NCBI GenBank assembly: GCA_947846985.1
Contig: CANTUZ010000025.1
Span: 3,594,100 to 3,658,099, forward strand
Reading direction: 5' to 3'
Source of the DNA: Fratercula arctica
Lineage: Eukaryota; Chordata; Aves; Charadriiformes; Alcidae
Length of the DNA stretch: 64,000 bases
A model generated the notes under the pieces. That model saw only the letters and a program-made list of their open reading frames with translations, searched no databases and was not told where the DNA came from. Numbering within the stretch: the first letter of the stretch is position 1; each line of letters begins with the position of its first letter. A program made the position numbers and the translations under genes. Below, in pieces: positions 22,852-32,002 of the stretch.

Positions 22852-24249
22852 CAGACACAAGCCAGTCCCCAAGCTACTCTGCCCTTGGCACAGGCACGAG
22901 CCATCCCCCCACCTGTACCAGCTCAGGCCATGCCCCTGCCTGTTCCGGCACAAGCCACTCCAGCCTCAAAAACAAGCACAGTCACTACTCCAGCTGCTTT
23001 GACAATGAGTACCGCTGCTACTCAAATTCCATCAGAACTGGTACAAATTTCCCCAGTGACCAGGAAGCAGAAAAGGAGGTCACCTCATTCCCCTGCCCCT
23101 TATGATAAAGACCAGCTCAAGCCAGATAGCATGGGAGAGAGTTCTTCTGACGAAAATGCAGGAGAGAGTCCTTCTAAAGCAGATCAGGGAGAGGGTCCTT
23201 CTTGGGCAGCGTCAACGCAGGAGGAGGACTCGGATGTAGAGATAATTGTTAAATCCTTCTCTATGAAGAATTTGCGAAATATGAGGAAGGACTTTAGTCG
23301 TCATGAAGGGGAGACACTTATATTCTGGTAGCTCCAATACTGGGACAATGGGGCTGATAACATAGACTTAGAAGGCAGAGAAGCTAGGCGGTGGGAAACC
23401 TGGCCAGAGATGGAGGTATTGACAACGTGATTGTGAAAAAGACAAACACTCTCAGTCTCTGGAGGCGACTGGTATCAGCTGTAAAGGGCAGGTATCCCTT
23501 TAAGGATGATATCGAATGCTGCTGAAGTAAATGGACCAGCATGGAAAAAGGTATTAAGTACCTGAGGGAGAGGTGATTTATGGTGACTGGCGAGTGAACG
23601 TAGACCCTGACGAAATGCCGTGCAAATGATCTTTGCTGAGGAAGTTTGTGCAGAGTTTGTGCACCATCAATGTATTCCCACACTTTGTCAGCAATGGTCT
23701 GGGGAGGATCTGATGCCGACACACCAACTACAAATGAAATGGCTAACAGGGTACGACAGTATGAAGACAGACTCTCTCTTCCCCTCACTGTGGCAGCTGT
23801 GGAAAAAATGGCTGAGGAAAGTGAGAAAATGATTGAGAAAATGACCAAGAGAATGGCTGAGCAAAATGAGAAAATGACTGAGAAAATGGCTAAGAAAAAT
23901 GATAAACTGTTTGAAAAACTGTCCAGGATGGAGGAAGCATCCCACTCTTCCCCTGAACAGACGCACATCTCAGTCATTAAGAAAAAACGCCCTCCTATGA
24001 AACCGATTCAAGAGAAACAGGACCCACTCCGAGATTTCCTGTGGCTTTGCCTCTGCAACTATGGAGAGGACATGAATAAGTGGGATAAAAAACCTACCCT
24101 GGCCCTACAGGCACGAGTGCTTGAGTTAAGGTAAAACAGATAAAAGAAAGAATTCTTCCAGGAGGATGGCTGCTCCGACCTATGGTGAGTGATCCTCCAA
24201 TCTGGGTAGGAACTCATATGCTAATCATGAGTACTATGCTCAACATTAG
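22852..24249 (+). pseudogene. gag: Family B gag, N-terminally truncated, coiled-coil rich
   Basis: Starts in an Ala/Pro/Gln-rich tract (PVPAQAMPLPVPAQATPASK), then a charged region (SSSDENAGESPSKADQGEGP), then NLRNMRKDFSRHEGET, matching P1 Gag near residue 370. After a stop at 23329-23331 the capsid-like part is frameshifted and has several stops. 23646-24134 is open again and holds a long Met/Lys/Glu coiled coil (EKMAEESEKMIEKMTKRMAE, continuing to FEKLSRMEE) and FLWLCLCNYGEDMNKWDKKP, the counterpart of P1 LWFYLRDHGEDMRKWDGQP. The frame aligned to the gag end stops with UAG at 24247-24249. No zinc knuckle is seen. Confidence 0.82.
23805..23925 (+). repeat. GAAAATG-type heptad repeat coding a coiled coil
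   Basis: Repeated GAGAAAATGACTGAG-like units, about 21-33 bp each, encode successive EKM heptads. P1 Gag has only a short coiled coil at the same place (residues ~529-562), so family B appears to have expanded it by local duplication. Confidence 0.65.
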
Positions 24250-25426
24250 GGTTGCCCTGCCTCCAGCCAGGAGGAGGAGAGGGACAAACAAGTTTATTGG
24301 ACTGTGTGGATACGATGGCCTGGCACGTTAGAGCCACAAAAGTATAAAGCCCTGGTGGACACTGGTGCACAGTGCACCCTGTTGCCATTGAATCATAAAG
24401 GAACAGAATCTATGACTATTTCTGGAGTGACAGGTGGGTCTCAAGAACTGACTGTACTGGAGGCCAAGGTGAGCCTGAATGTGAATAAATGGGAGAAGCA
24501 CCCCATTGTGACTGGCCCAGATGCTCTGTGCATCCTTGGCATAGACTTCCTCAAGAAAGGGTATGTCAAAGACCCAAAAGGTATGGGTGGGCTTTTGGTA
24601 AAGCAGCTGTAGAGACTGAGGACATTACACAGCTGTCTACCTTACCTGGCCTTTCAGGTGACCCTTCTGTGGTGGGACTGCTGAGGGTTAAAGAACAGCA
24701 GGTGCCAATTGCTACTTCCATGGTGCATTGATGACAGCATTGCACCAACCAAGACTCCCTGATTCCCATCCAGAACCTGATTTGTTGGCTTGGAGACCCA
24801 AGGAGTGATCAGCAAGACTCGCTCACCCTTTAACAGCCCTATATGGCCAGTGCAAAAGTCTGATGGAGACTGGAGATTAACAGTAGACTATGGTGACCTG
24901 AATGAGGTCACACCACCACTGGGTGCTGCTGTGCCAGACATGCTAGAACTGCAGTATGAACTGGAGTCCAAGGCAGCCAAGTGACATGCTACCATTGACA
25001 TTGCTCATGCATTTTTCTCTATTCCTTTAGCAGCAGAGTGCAGGCCACAGTTTGCTTTCACCTGGAGAGGCATCCAGTACACCTGGAACTGACTGCCCCA
25101 GGGGTGGAAACACAGCCCCACCATTTGCCATGGGCTGATCCAGCCTGCACTGGAGAAGGGTGGAGCTCCAGAACACCTGCAATACATTGATGACATCATT
25201 CTGTGGGGTAATACAGCAGAAAAAGTTTTGAAGAAAGGTAAGAAAATAATCAAGATTCTTCTGAAAGCAGGTTTTGCTGTAAAAACAGGGAAGGTCAAGG
25301 GACCTGCATGAGACATCCAGTTCTTGGGAATTAAGTGGCAAGATGGGTGTCACCAGATACCAATGGATGTGATGAACAAAATAACAGCTATGTCCCCACC
25401 AACTAACAAAAAGGAAACACAAGCCT
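24250..25426 (+). pseudogene. pol: Family B pol: protease and RT, broken
   Basis: In frame with the gag UAG. Protease at 24304-24612 keeps LVDTGAQCTLLP and CILGIDFL. A frameshift follows near 24590. RT starts near 24790 (SPFNSPIWPVQKSDGDWRLT), with an altered YGDLNEV (YRGLNEV in P1), in-frame stops near 24983 and 25090, then AFFSIPLAAECRPQ, LPQGWKHSPTICHG and LQYIDDIILWGN. It ends at 25426 before RNase H. The catalytic Asp pair survives but the chain is interrupted at least three times. Confidence 0.86.
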
Positions 25427-26042
25427 GTCACATCCCACTCAGAAAAGAGGAGGGGTAAGTGACTCAGATTCGCAAATCCCCAGCAGCATGGACTAATCAC
25501 AGAATCATAGAATGGTTCAGGTTGGAAGGAACCTTAAAGATCATCTAGTTCCAACCCCCCTGCCATGGGCAGGGACACCTTCCACTAGACCAGGCTGCTC
25601 AAAGCCTCATCCAGCTGGCCTTGAACACCTCCACGGATGGGGCAACCACAACTTCTCTGGGCAACCTGGACCAGTGTCTCCCCTTTTCCCCCTTTCCCCC
25701 CTTCCCCCCTGGCTCCTGCTCAAGCCATAACCATCAGCGGGAGTTGTTATGACTTGCACTTGAACTGTGGGGGATGGCTGGCAACACAGTCAAAACACTG
25801 TCTGGAGTGGGGACCTAGATATTTTGTTCCCTTGCGAATATGACTATAGGTCAATTCTCTTACTCTATAAATAGTGGACAGCCCAAGAGACCTTTGAGCT
25901 CTCCTGCATGGCAGCGGGCTGCACGCCAGGATCTCCCCTTGAGTGGGGACGCTCGCTTAAGGTTCTACTCCTCGAGGCTGAGAGATTCCTTGCCACAACA
26001 GATTCTTGGTAAGTGACTAAGAGCATGCTAAACTTTGAAACC

Positions 26043-26384
26043 TGTCGTGGTTTGGCCTCAGATGGCAACAAAGAACCACGTGTCGCTCGCCCAGCGCTTC
26101 CCGGTACGGGAAGGATCAAAAGAAAAAGGCAAAACTCTTGGGTTGAGACAAAGGCAGTTTAACAGAACAGCAAAGGGAACAAGAAAACAACAACAATAAC
26201 ACCGACAGAGAAATATACAGACGCGAATACGGAACCGCCGCTCCCCGCCGGTCCGGCCCGGGACGCGCCAGCCCGCTCCCAGCTCCGAACCCGACTGCTC
26301 GCCCCCTCCCTCCTTTTAATCTCAGGGTGGGCGTGGCTCACATGGCATGGAATACTTAACCCTGTCCCTGCCGGAACCAGGACA
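26043..26384 (-). mobile_element. P1 3' LTR (342 bp)
   Basis: On the minus strand it begins TGTCCTGGTTCCGGCAGG and ends GCCAAACCACGACA. U3 is very short, with a TATA-like ATTAAAAGG about 70 bp in and a GC-rich stretch with many CpGs after it. It differs from the 5' LTR by one substitution (near 26203) and one missing C (near 26258). Confidence 0.97.
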
Positions 26385-26402
26385 TTATCCACCCCTTATT
26401 CC
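26385..26402 (-). promoter_or_regulatory. Polypurine tract of P1
   Basis: The minus strand reads GGAATAAGGGGTGGATAA directly before the TG of the 3' LTR. This is where plus-strand DNA synthesis is primed. P2 has the same tract with one change (GGAATAAGAGGTGGATAA, 41966-41983). Confidence 0.8.
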
Positions 26403-26666
26403 ATACCATTTTGCCACGCCCAGATCTTACAGTTTTCGGAACATGTGACTGTATACCCGGCGTAGCTCATGCACACAGTCCATGGGCCGAAGATGCAGAT
26501 CTTGAGGAAGTTGCTGGGCGTCAGCTCTGATCCCATCACCACTTTGCTTTACTCAACTGTTCATCAAAGTCCATTTGTCCTTAATTTGGGTGATTCTTAC
26601 TGCAGTACAGCCAACAGCAATTATAGTAACGAGGACATACAGTGACAGTGTTGCACACGATTTGAT

Positions 26667-29600
26667 TCATTGGCTATTCTCCCCCAAAATCAAGTCCCCA
26701 TGAGGTACACATCGGACTTCCCCATCCTGCCGCATCACCCACCAAGTGCACCCAGGTCCTTGGGCAAAAGCAATCCCACGGATGGGTTTGCCTCTGCCTG
26801 AGGCAGGACTAACCCAGACTGTCTTCCCCAACATATTCTTCATGTGCACTACGGGGACCTTATCCCCTTCTACAGTACGTGGAAGTTTTGACTGGGCAGG
26901 GCCAGCCCGATTGGTAGATCCCCTGGTATTAACTAGCCAGGTAGCCTTTGCTAAATGTGCATCCCAATGTTTTAAGGTCCCACCACCCATTGCTCTCAGT
27001 GTAGTTTTTAACAGTCCATTGTACCGTTCTGTCTTCCCAGAGGCTGGTGCATGATAGGGGATGTGATATACCCACTCAATACCATGCTCTTTGGCCCAGG
27101 TGTCTATGAGGATGTTTCGGAAATGAGTCCCATTGTCCGACTCAATTCTCTCTGGGGTACCGTGTCGCCACAGGACTTGCTTTTCAAGGCCCAGGATAGT
27201 ATTCCGGGCAGTGGCATGGGGCACAGGGTATGTTTCCAGCCATCCAGTGGTTGCTTCCACCATTGTGAGCACATAGCGCTTGCCTTGACGGGTTCGTGGC
27301 AGTGTGATATAATCAATCTGCCAGGCCTCCCCATATTTATATTTCAACCATCGTCCTCCATACCAAAGAGGCTTCAAACGCTTGGCTTGCTTGATTGCAG
27401 CGCATGTCTCACATTCATGGATGACCTGTGCAATAGTGTCCATGGTCAAGTCCACCCCTCGGTCACGAGCCCATCTATATGTCGCATCTCTTCCTTGGTG
27501 GCCTGAGGTCTCATGGGCCCACCGAGCTATGAATAGTTCACCCTTATGTTGCCAATCCAGATCCACTTGAGCCACTTCAATCCTGGCAGCCCGATCCACC
27601 TGCTGGTTGTTCTGATGTTCCTCCGTGGCCCGATTCTTCAGTACGTGGGCATCTACGTGGCGTACTTTCACAACCAGAATCTGTATCCGGGCAGCAATAT
27701 CTTGCCATAGTTCAGCAGCCCAGATGGGTTTGCCTCTGCGCTGCCAGTTGCCCTGCTTCCACTGCTGTAACCACCCCCACAGAGCATTTGCCACCATCCA
27801 TGAGTCGGTGTAGAGATAAAGTACTGGCCATCTTTCTCGCTCGGCGATGTCCAAAGCCAGCTGAATGGCTTTCACCTCTGCAAACTGGCTCGATTCACCT
27901 TGTCCTTCACTGGCTTCTGCAACTTGTCGTGTAGGACTCCACACAGCAGCCTTCCACTTTCGATGCTTTCCCACAATCCGGCAGGACCCATCAGTGAACA
28001 GGGCATATTGCTTCTCATTTTCTGGCAGTTTATTATATGGTGGGGCCTCTTCCGCACGCGTCACCTCCTCCTCTGGTGACATTCCAAAATCCTTGCCTTC
28101 TGGCCAGTCCATGATCACTTCCAGAATTCCTGGGCGACTGGGGTTTCCCATTCGAGTTCGCTGTGTGATCAGTGCAATCCACTTACTCCATGTAGCATCA
28201 GTTGCATGATGTGTGGTGGGGACCCTTTCTTTGAACATCCAACCCAGCACCGGCAGTCGAGGTGCTAAGAGGAGCTGTGCTTCTGTACCAACCACCTCCG
28301 AAGCAGCTCGAACCCCTTCATATGCTGCCAAGATCTCCTTTTCTGTTGGAGTGTAGCGGGCTTCGGATCCTCTGTATCCCCGACTCCAAAACCCTAGGGG
28401 TCGACCTCGGGTCTCCCCTGGTGCCTTCTGCCAGAGGCTCCAGGTAGGGCCATTCTCCCCGGCTGCGGTGTAGAGCACATTTTTCACATCTTGTCCTGCC
28501 CGGACTGGCCCCAGGGCCACTGCATGGACTATTTCCTGTTTGATTTGTTCAAAAGCTTGTCGTTGCTCAGGACCCCATTTAAAATCATTCTTCTTCCGGG
28601 TTACTTGATACAGAGGGCTTACAATCAGACTGTAATCTGGGATACGCATCCTCCAAAAACCCACAATGCCTAAGAAAGCTTGTGTTTCCTTTTTGCTAGT
28701 TGGTGGAGACATAGCTGCTATTTTGTTGATCACATCCATTGGGATTTGGCGGCGTCCATCTTGCCATTTTATTCCTAAGAACTGGATCTCCTGTGCAGGT
28801 CCCTTGACCTTACTTCGCTTTATGGCAAAACCAGCTTTCAGAAGGATTCGGACTATTTTATCCCCTTTCTCAAAAACTTCTTCGGCTGTGTTTCCCCATA
28901 CAATGATGTCATCAATGTACTGCAGATGTTCTGGAGCTTCACCCTGTTCCAGTGCAGTCTGGATCAGTCCATGGCAAATGGTGGGGCTGTGTTTCCACCC
29001 CTGGGGCAGTCGATTCCAGGTGTACTGGATGCCCCTCCAAGTGAAAGCAAACTGTGGCCTGCACTCTGCTGCCAAAGGGATTGAGAAAAATGCATTCGCT
29101 ATATCAATCGTGGCATACCACTTGGCTGCCTTAGACTCCAGTTCATACTGGAGTTCTAGCATATCCGGCACAGCAGCGCTCAGTGGTGGCGTGACTTCAT
29201 TCAGGCCACGATAGTCTACAGTTAGCCTCCACTCTCCATTGGATTTTCGCACCGGCCATATGGGACTGTTAAAAGGCGAGCGAGTCTTACTGATCACTCC
29301 TTGAACCTCTAGTTGACGAATCAGCTTATGGATGGGAATCAGAGAGTCTCGGTTAGTGCGATATTGCCGCCGATGCACCGTTGTGGTAGCAATCGGCACC
29401 TGCTGTTCTTCGACCCTCAACAACCCCACAACAGAAGAATCCTCCGAGAGACCAGGCAAGGTGGACAACTGTCTAACTTCCTCCGCCTCCAAGGCAGCTA
29501 TGCCAAAGGCCCATCGATACCCCTTTGGGTCCTTAAAATACCCTCTCCTGAGGTAATCTATACCAAGGATGCATGGAGCCTCTGGGCCAGTCACAATGGG

Positions 29601-29852
29601 ATGCTTTTGCCACTCATTCCCAGTTAGGCTCACTTCAGCCTCCAGTACAGTCAACTCTTGGGATCCCCCTGTGACCCCAGAAATACAAATGGGTTCTGCC
29701 CCTCTATAGCTTGATGGTATCAGAGTACACTGTGCTCCTGTGTCCACTAGAGCCTTATACTCCTGTGGGTCTGATGTGCCAGGCCATCGAATCCACACTG
29801 TCCAATAAACCCGGTTGTCCCTTTCCTCCACCTGGCTGGAGGCAGGGCCCCT
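26667..29852 (-). CDS. pol: P1 Pol: protease, RT, RNase H, integrase
   Basis: The polyprotein lies in the same frame as gag, just after its UAG, with no ATG at the front, so it is probably made as Gag-Pol by stop readthrough. Counting from the GTG at 29829-29831 (1054 residues): protease DTG 30-32 and ILGID 88-92; RT with Asp243, LPQG 275-278 and YIDD 305-308; RNase H Asp614, Glu652, Asp676, Asp727; integrase zinc site His773, His778, Cys807, Cys810 and core Asp840, Asp899, Glu935, an exact D-D-35-E. A basic, Trp-containing C-terminus ends DLILGENSQ. No dUTPase is seen. All catalytic residues checked are present and there are no internal stops, so it may encode active enzymes. Activity is inference. 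Confidence 0.95.
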   Translation of the reverse strand, partial: RGPASSQVEERDNRVYWTVWIRWPGTSDPQEYKALVDTGAQCTLIPSSYRGAEPICISGVTGGSQELTVLEAEVSLTGNEWQKHPIVTGPEAPCILGIDYLRRGYFKDPKGYRWAFGIAALEAEEVRQLSTLPGLSEDSSVVGLLRVEEQQVPIATTTVHRRQYRTNRDSLIPIHKLIRQLEVQGVISKTRSPFNSPIWPVRKSNGEWRLTVDYRGLNEVTPPLSAAVPDMLELQYELESKAAKWYATIDIANAFFSIPLAAECRPQFAFTWRGIQYTWNRLPQGWKHSPTICHGLIQTALEQGEAPEHLQYIDDIIVWGNTAEEVFEKGDKIVRILLKAGFAIKRSKVKGPAQEIQFLGIKWQDGRRQIPMDVINKIAAMSPPTSKKETQAFLGIVGFWRMRIPDYSLIVSPLYQVTRKKNDFKWGPEQRQAFEQIKQEIVHAVALGPVRAGQDVKNVLYTAAGENGPTWSLWQKAPGETRGRPLGFWSRGYRGSEARYTPTEKEILAAYEGVRAASEVVGTEAQLLLAPRLPVLGWMFKERVPTTHHATDATWSKWIALITQRTRMGNPSRPGILEVIMDWPEGKDFGMSPEEEVTRAEEAPPYNKLPENEKQYALFTDGSCRIVGKHRKWKAAVWSPTRQVAEASEGQGESSQFAEVKAIQLALDIAERERWPVLYLYTDSWMVANALWGWLQQWKQGNWQRRGKPIWAAELWQDIAARIQILVVKVRHVDAHVLKNRATEEHQNNQQVDRAARIEVAQVDLDWQHKGELFIARWAHETSGHQGRDATYRWARDRGVDLTMDTIAQVIHECETCAAIKQAKRLKPLWYGGRWLKYKYGEAWQIDYITLPRTRQGKRYVLTMVEATTGWLETYPVPHATARNTILGLEKQVLWRHGTPERIESDNGTHFRNILIDTWAKEHGIEWVYHIPYHAPASGKTERYNGLLKTTLRAMGGGTLKHWDAHLAKATWLVNTRGSTNRAGPAQSKLPRTVEGDKVPVVHMKNMLGKTVWVSPASGRGKPIRGIAFAQGPGCTWWVMRQDGEVRCVPHGDLILGENSQ

Positions 29853-29855
29853 CTA
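29825..29855 (-). promoter_or_regulatory. Gag stop (UAG) with downstream hairpin, readthrough candidate
   Basis: The gag UAG is at 29853-29855. Ten bases later the minus strand can pair CCTCCA (29837-29842) with TGGAGG (29825-29830) around the loop GCCAGG. Gag and pol are in the same frame, so suppression of UAG, not frameshifting, would yield Gag-Pol. The stop, spacer and hairpin recur in P2 (39213-39243). In family B (24247-24277) the sequence has drifted but the CCTCC/GGAGG pairing is kept. In-frame stop suppression aided by a 3' structure is known in gammaretroviruses. Confidence 0.7.
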
Positions 29856-31898
29856 ATCCTGGTCATGGTATCCGGTACTCACTTCTTGCAGAAATGACTT
29901 GGAGGTTCCTTCAAGAGGATCAGAAGCAAGATCAGGCCTTATGGTCTGTCTGGGGAACTGCCCACTGGAAACTGGGGCGGCACTTTTCCTGGAGGGATCT
30001 CCTTTTGTGGTTGTCCTTCCTTGCAACTCCTGTACCCGTGCCCGCAGGATCCAAGTAGGTTGTCCATCCCACTTCCTCATGTCCTCTCCGTGGTCACGCA
30101 GGTAGAACCACAGGGTGCCTCGTGGTGTGTACCCTTTGTACTCTCTCTCTTGAGTGGGGAAATGGCTGCTTCTAATAGCTGAGATGCTGGCCCGTACAGG
30201 TGGGGAGTAGGACATATTCTCTTCAAGTTGCTGAACCTTCCGGGACAGTTTCTCCACAGCTGAGACAAGGGGGGAAGAGAGGCTTTCTTCATATCGCCGG
30301 AGCCGGCCAGCCACCTCATCCACCGTTGATCCTTCTTCACCTTTCCATTCCATTACTGCCAGTGAGTTGGCATATGACGATGGTGCGCTCCGTACAAACT
30401 TCCGCCACATGGGCCTTGTGCAGTGCACCTCATCAGGATCTGTGGGCAAGTCTGTGTTGTCCAAGTCATAATAAATCATCTCCCGCACGGCTAATTCTCT
30501 CAGGTACTGGATACCTCTTTCCATGGTGGTCCACTTGCTTGGGTGACATACAACATCTTCACTGAAGGGGTACCTCTCCCTCACGCCTGACAGGAGTCGC
30601 TTCCAGAGGCTGAGGGCTTGGGTCTTTTTTCCAATTGCTTTGTCAATACCGCCTTCCCTAGACAGGGATCCCAACTGCCTGGCTTCCCTACCCTCTAATT
30701 CCAGGCTACTGGCCCCATTATCCCAACACCGAAGCAGCCAGGTGACAATGTGCTCACCTGAAAGTCGGCTAAAATCTTTTCGCATATCCCGCAGCTCACT
30801 CAGGGATAGGGATCGGGTAATTATCTCTGGTTCTGCCTCTTCCTCCTGTCCTTGTGATGGCCCTGGTTCATCCTCATCTCTTACTAAGCGAACTGATTTC
30901 TTTGTGTACTTCTTCTTTTGTATGGGGGCAACGGATACTGGCACGGGTTGGTTCCCTGGTTCAGCAGCAGTGGCTGTCACCGGGGCTGGAGTAGCTGCAG
31001 TGTCTGTCACCGGGGTCGCAGTAGCCGCAGTGCCTGTCGCAGGGGTCGCAGTAGCCGCAGTGCCTGTCGCAGGGGTCGCAGTGCCCGTCGCAGGGGTCGC
31101 AGTAGCCGCAGTGCCCGTCGCAGCAGCACCTGCCACAGGGGCCACAGCAACTGCAGCGCCTGCCGCAGGGGCCGCAGCGCCTGCTGGTCTGGTCTCTGTC
31201 TCTTTCTTCTGAGGGTGCTGCATAGCACTGAGCAGTGCCTGGTAGACACTGGCCAGGGCCCAGCACAGTGCGGTGAGTTGTGCCTCTCTAGAATAGCCAC
31301 AGCACTTTCCCTTCAGATATTCTACTATTCTATCAGGGTCCTGTAATTGTTCAGGGGTGAAGTCCCAGACCATTGGAGGTGAGAAGTTCTCTAGATACCT
31401 GCCCATGTTCTCCCACCTGCCATGCCACCCCTGACTGTCCAGCCTTGGAGCAGATCTCTGGGTGGTAGTCTTAAATAGTTGTTTAACCCTAAACGAGACC
31501 TGGAACATATTCAGCAAACATAACACTAGGAACATGCTGGTTTGAGCATCCCAAGGATATTCAAAATTCTCAAAAGCTGTCATACCTGACTCAAAGGAGA
31601 AAAGGGAGGCAAAAGAGCTGGGGAAAGTGTCCCCCCCTGTTTCCCCCATAGACTGGGTGTAATTATTAATGAATTCTGAGAGGTGGTGCCCAATGTACGG
31701 ACAGGAGAGCAATATCACATAAACGCCCCAAAATAACCGTCTAACAAGTGATGTTATCATATCATAAGCCGATATTGCACAGGACAGCAAAATGATAATC
31801 CTCATCCCCCTCCCAGAAGTAACAAATATCATCACAGGGAGTGCATAAAACACATAGGAGTTTACATAACACAGCCATGAGAACAAACTAAGCAACAT
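29853..31898 (-). CDS. gag: P1 Gag with N-terminal multi-pass hydrophobic region
   Basis: 681 residues, the presumed structural protein. Hydrophobic segments at ~2-27, 32-48, 55-70 and 121-136 form a membrane-like N-terminus, and segments 3 and 4 bracket the sequence PYIGHHLSEFINNYT. After a linker come VWDFTPEQLQDPDR, an Ala/Pro/Thr tract (238-312), an acidic stretch, SLSELRDMRKDFSRLSGEH (364-382), a capsid-like helical part (LSLWKRLL, IQYLRELAV, ~415-530), a coiled coil (529-562) and LWFYLRDHGEDMRKW. No CCHC zinc knuckle is present. The ATG is only 104 nt after the LTR. Gag identity rests on position, the co-linear pol frame and homologous copies. The membrane N-terminus suggests assembly at ER or other internal membranes, which is inference. 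Confidence 0.88.
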   Translation of the reverse strand: MLLSLFSWLCYVNSYVFYALPVMIFVTSGRGMRIIILLSCAISAYDMITSLVRRLFWGVYVILLSCPYIGHHLSEFINNYTQSMGETGGDTFPSSFASLFSFESGMTAFENFEYPWDAQTSMFLVLCLLNMFQVSFRVKQLFKTTTQRSAPRLDSQGWHGRWENMGRYLENFSPPMVWDFTPEQLQDPDRIVEYLKGKCCGYSREAQLTALCWALASVYQALLSAMQHPQKKETETRPAGAAAPAAGAAVAVAPVAGAAATGTAATATPATGTATPATGTAATATPATGTAATATPVTDTAATPAPVTATAAEPGNQPVPVSVAPIQKKKYTKKSVRLVRDEDEPGPSQGQEEEAEPEIITRSLSLSELRDMRKDFSRLSGEHIVTWLLRCWDNGASSLELEGREARQLGSLSREGGIDKAIGKKTQALSLWKRLLSGVRERYPFSEDVVCHPSKWTTMERGIQYLRELAVREMIYYDLDNTDLPTDPDEVHCTRPMWRKFVRSAPSSYANSLAVMEWKGEEGSTVDEVAGRLRRYEESLSSPLVSAVEKLSRKVQQLEENMSYSPPVRASISAIRSSHFPTQEREYKGYTPRGTLWFYLRDHGEDMRKWDGQPTWILRARVQELQGRTTTKGDPSRKSAAPVSSGQFPRQTIRPDLASDPLEGTSKSFLQEVSTGYHDQD
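30958..31195 (-). repeat. Ala/Pro/Thr-coding minisatellite in gag
   Basis: Imperfect tandem units of 24-30 bp, clearest at 31018-31077, where a 30-bp unit containing GCAGTGCCTGTCGCAGGGGT is repeated. They encode TGTAATATPA-like repeats in Gag. P2 has a shorter array at 38005-38110, so copy number varies while the frame is kept. Confidence 0.8.
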
Positions 31899-31970
31899 AG
31901 TGACCGTGACTATTTACCTAACAAATTTGTTTTTTCAAGCTCTAGTTAGATTCTGTCGTTGTCTCAACCC

Positions 31971-31993
31971 TTCGAGCCCCACGTTGGGCGCCA
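31971..31993 (-). promoter_or_regulatory. Primer binding site for tRNA-Lys, 23-nt match
   Basis: The minus strand reads TGGCGCCCAACGTGGGGC and continues TCGAA. The first 18 nt are the standard complement of the 3' end of tRNA-Lys(1,2), and the next five continue into the T-loop. It starts nine bases after the 5' LTR. P2 has the same 23 nt at 37176-37198. Confidence 0.9.
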
Positions 31994-32002
31994 AAAAAGG
32001 AC

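Larger units (their letters stand above)
22095..25426 (+). mobile_element. Family B ERV (+): LTR, truncated gag, PR-RT
   Basis: A 5' LTR (22095-22851) is followed at once by gag codons from the Ala/Pro/Gln-rich middle, with no primer site, leader or Gag N-terminus. Gag, the gag stop, protease and RT follow in normal order. Similarity to P1 pol stops near 25426 in KKETQA, leaving 70 bp of unclear origin before a CR1 3' end. The LTR-gag junction shows a deletion of roughly 0.8-0.9 kb compared with the copy at 49194-51395. Confidence 0.87.

Noticed and set aside
26385..26666. Possible small Cys-rich peptide (about 29 codons) or env remnant between pol and the P1 3' LTR
   Set aside because: Too short, not preserved in P2, and no envelope motif such as CC or a membrane anchor. 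The space is too small for env.
28666..29214. Long antisense frame opposite P1 pol (182 codons, plus strand), with similar ones on P2
   Set aside because: It mirrors the conserved RT coding sequence, has no start context or promoter of its own, and is explained by codon bias of pol on the other strand.
30958..31195. CRISPR-like array
   Set aside because: Units are contiguous and coding with no unique spacers, and the genome is eukaryotic.
30640..31212. Antisense 190-codon Ala/Val-rich frame opposite gag
   Set aside because: Produced by the GC-rich tandem repeat read in the opposite frame. It is not kept in P2 as the same product.
31899..31925. Splice donor (AG|GTAAATAG) in the P1 leader for a spliced env or pol RNA
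   Set aside because: P1 has no env to splice to and pol is in frame with gag. The match to the donor consensus is moderate and no acceptor was found.
31971..31993. tRNA-Lys gene
   Set aside because: Only the 3' 23 nt are represented, antisense to the tRNA and next to an LTR. It is a primer binding site.
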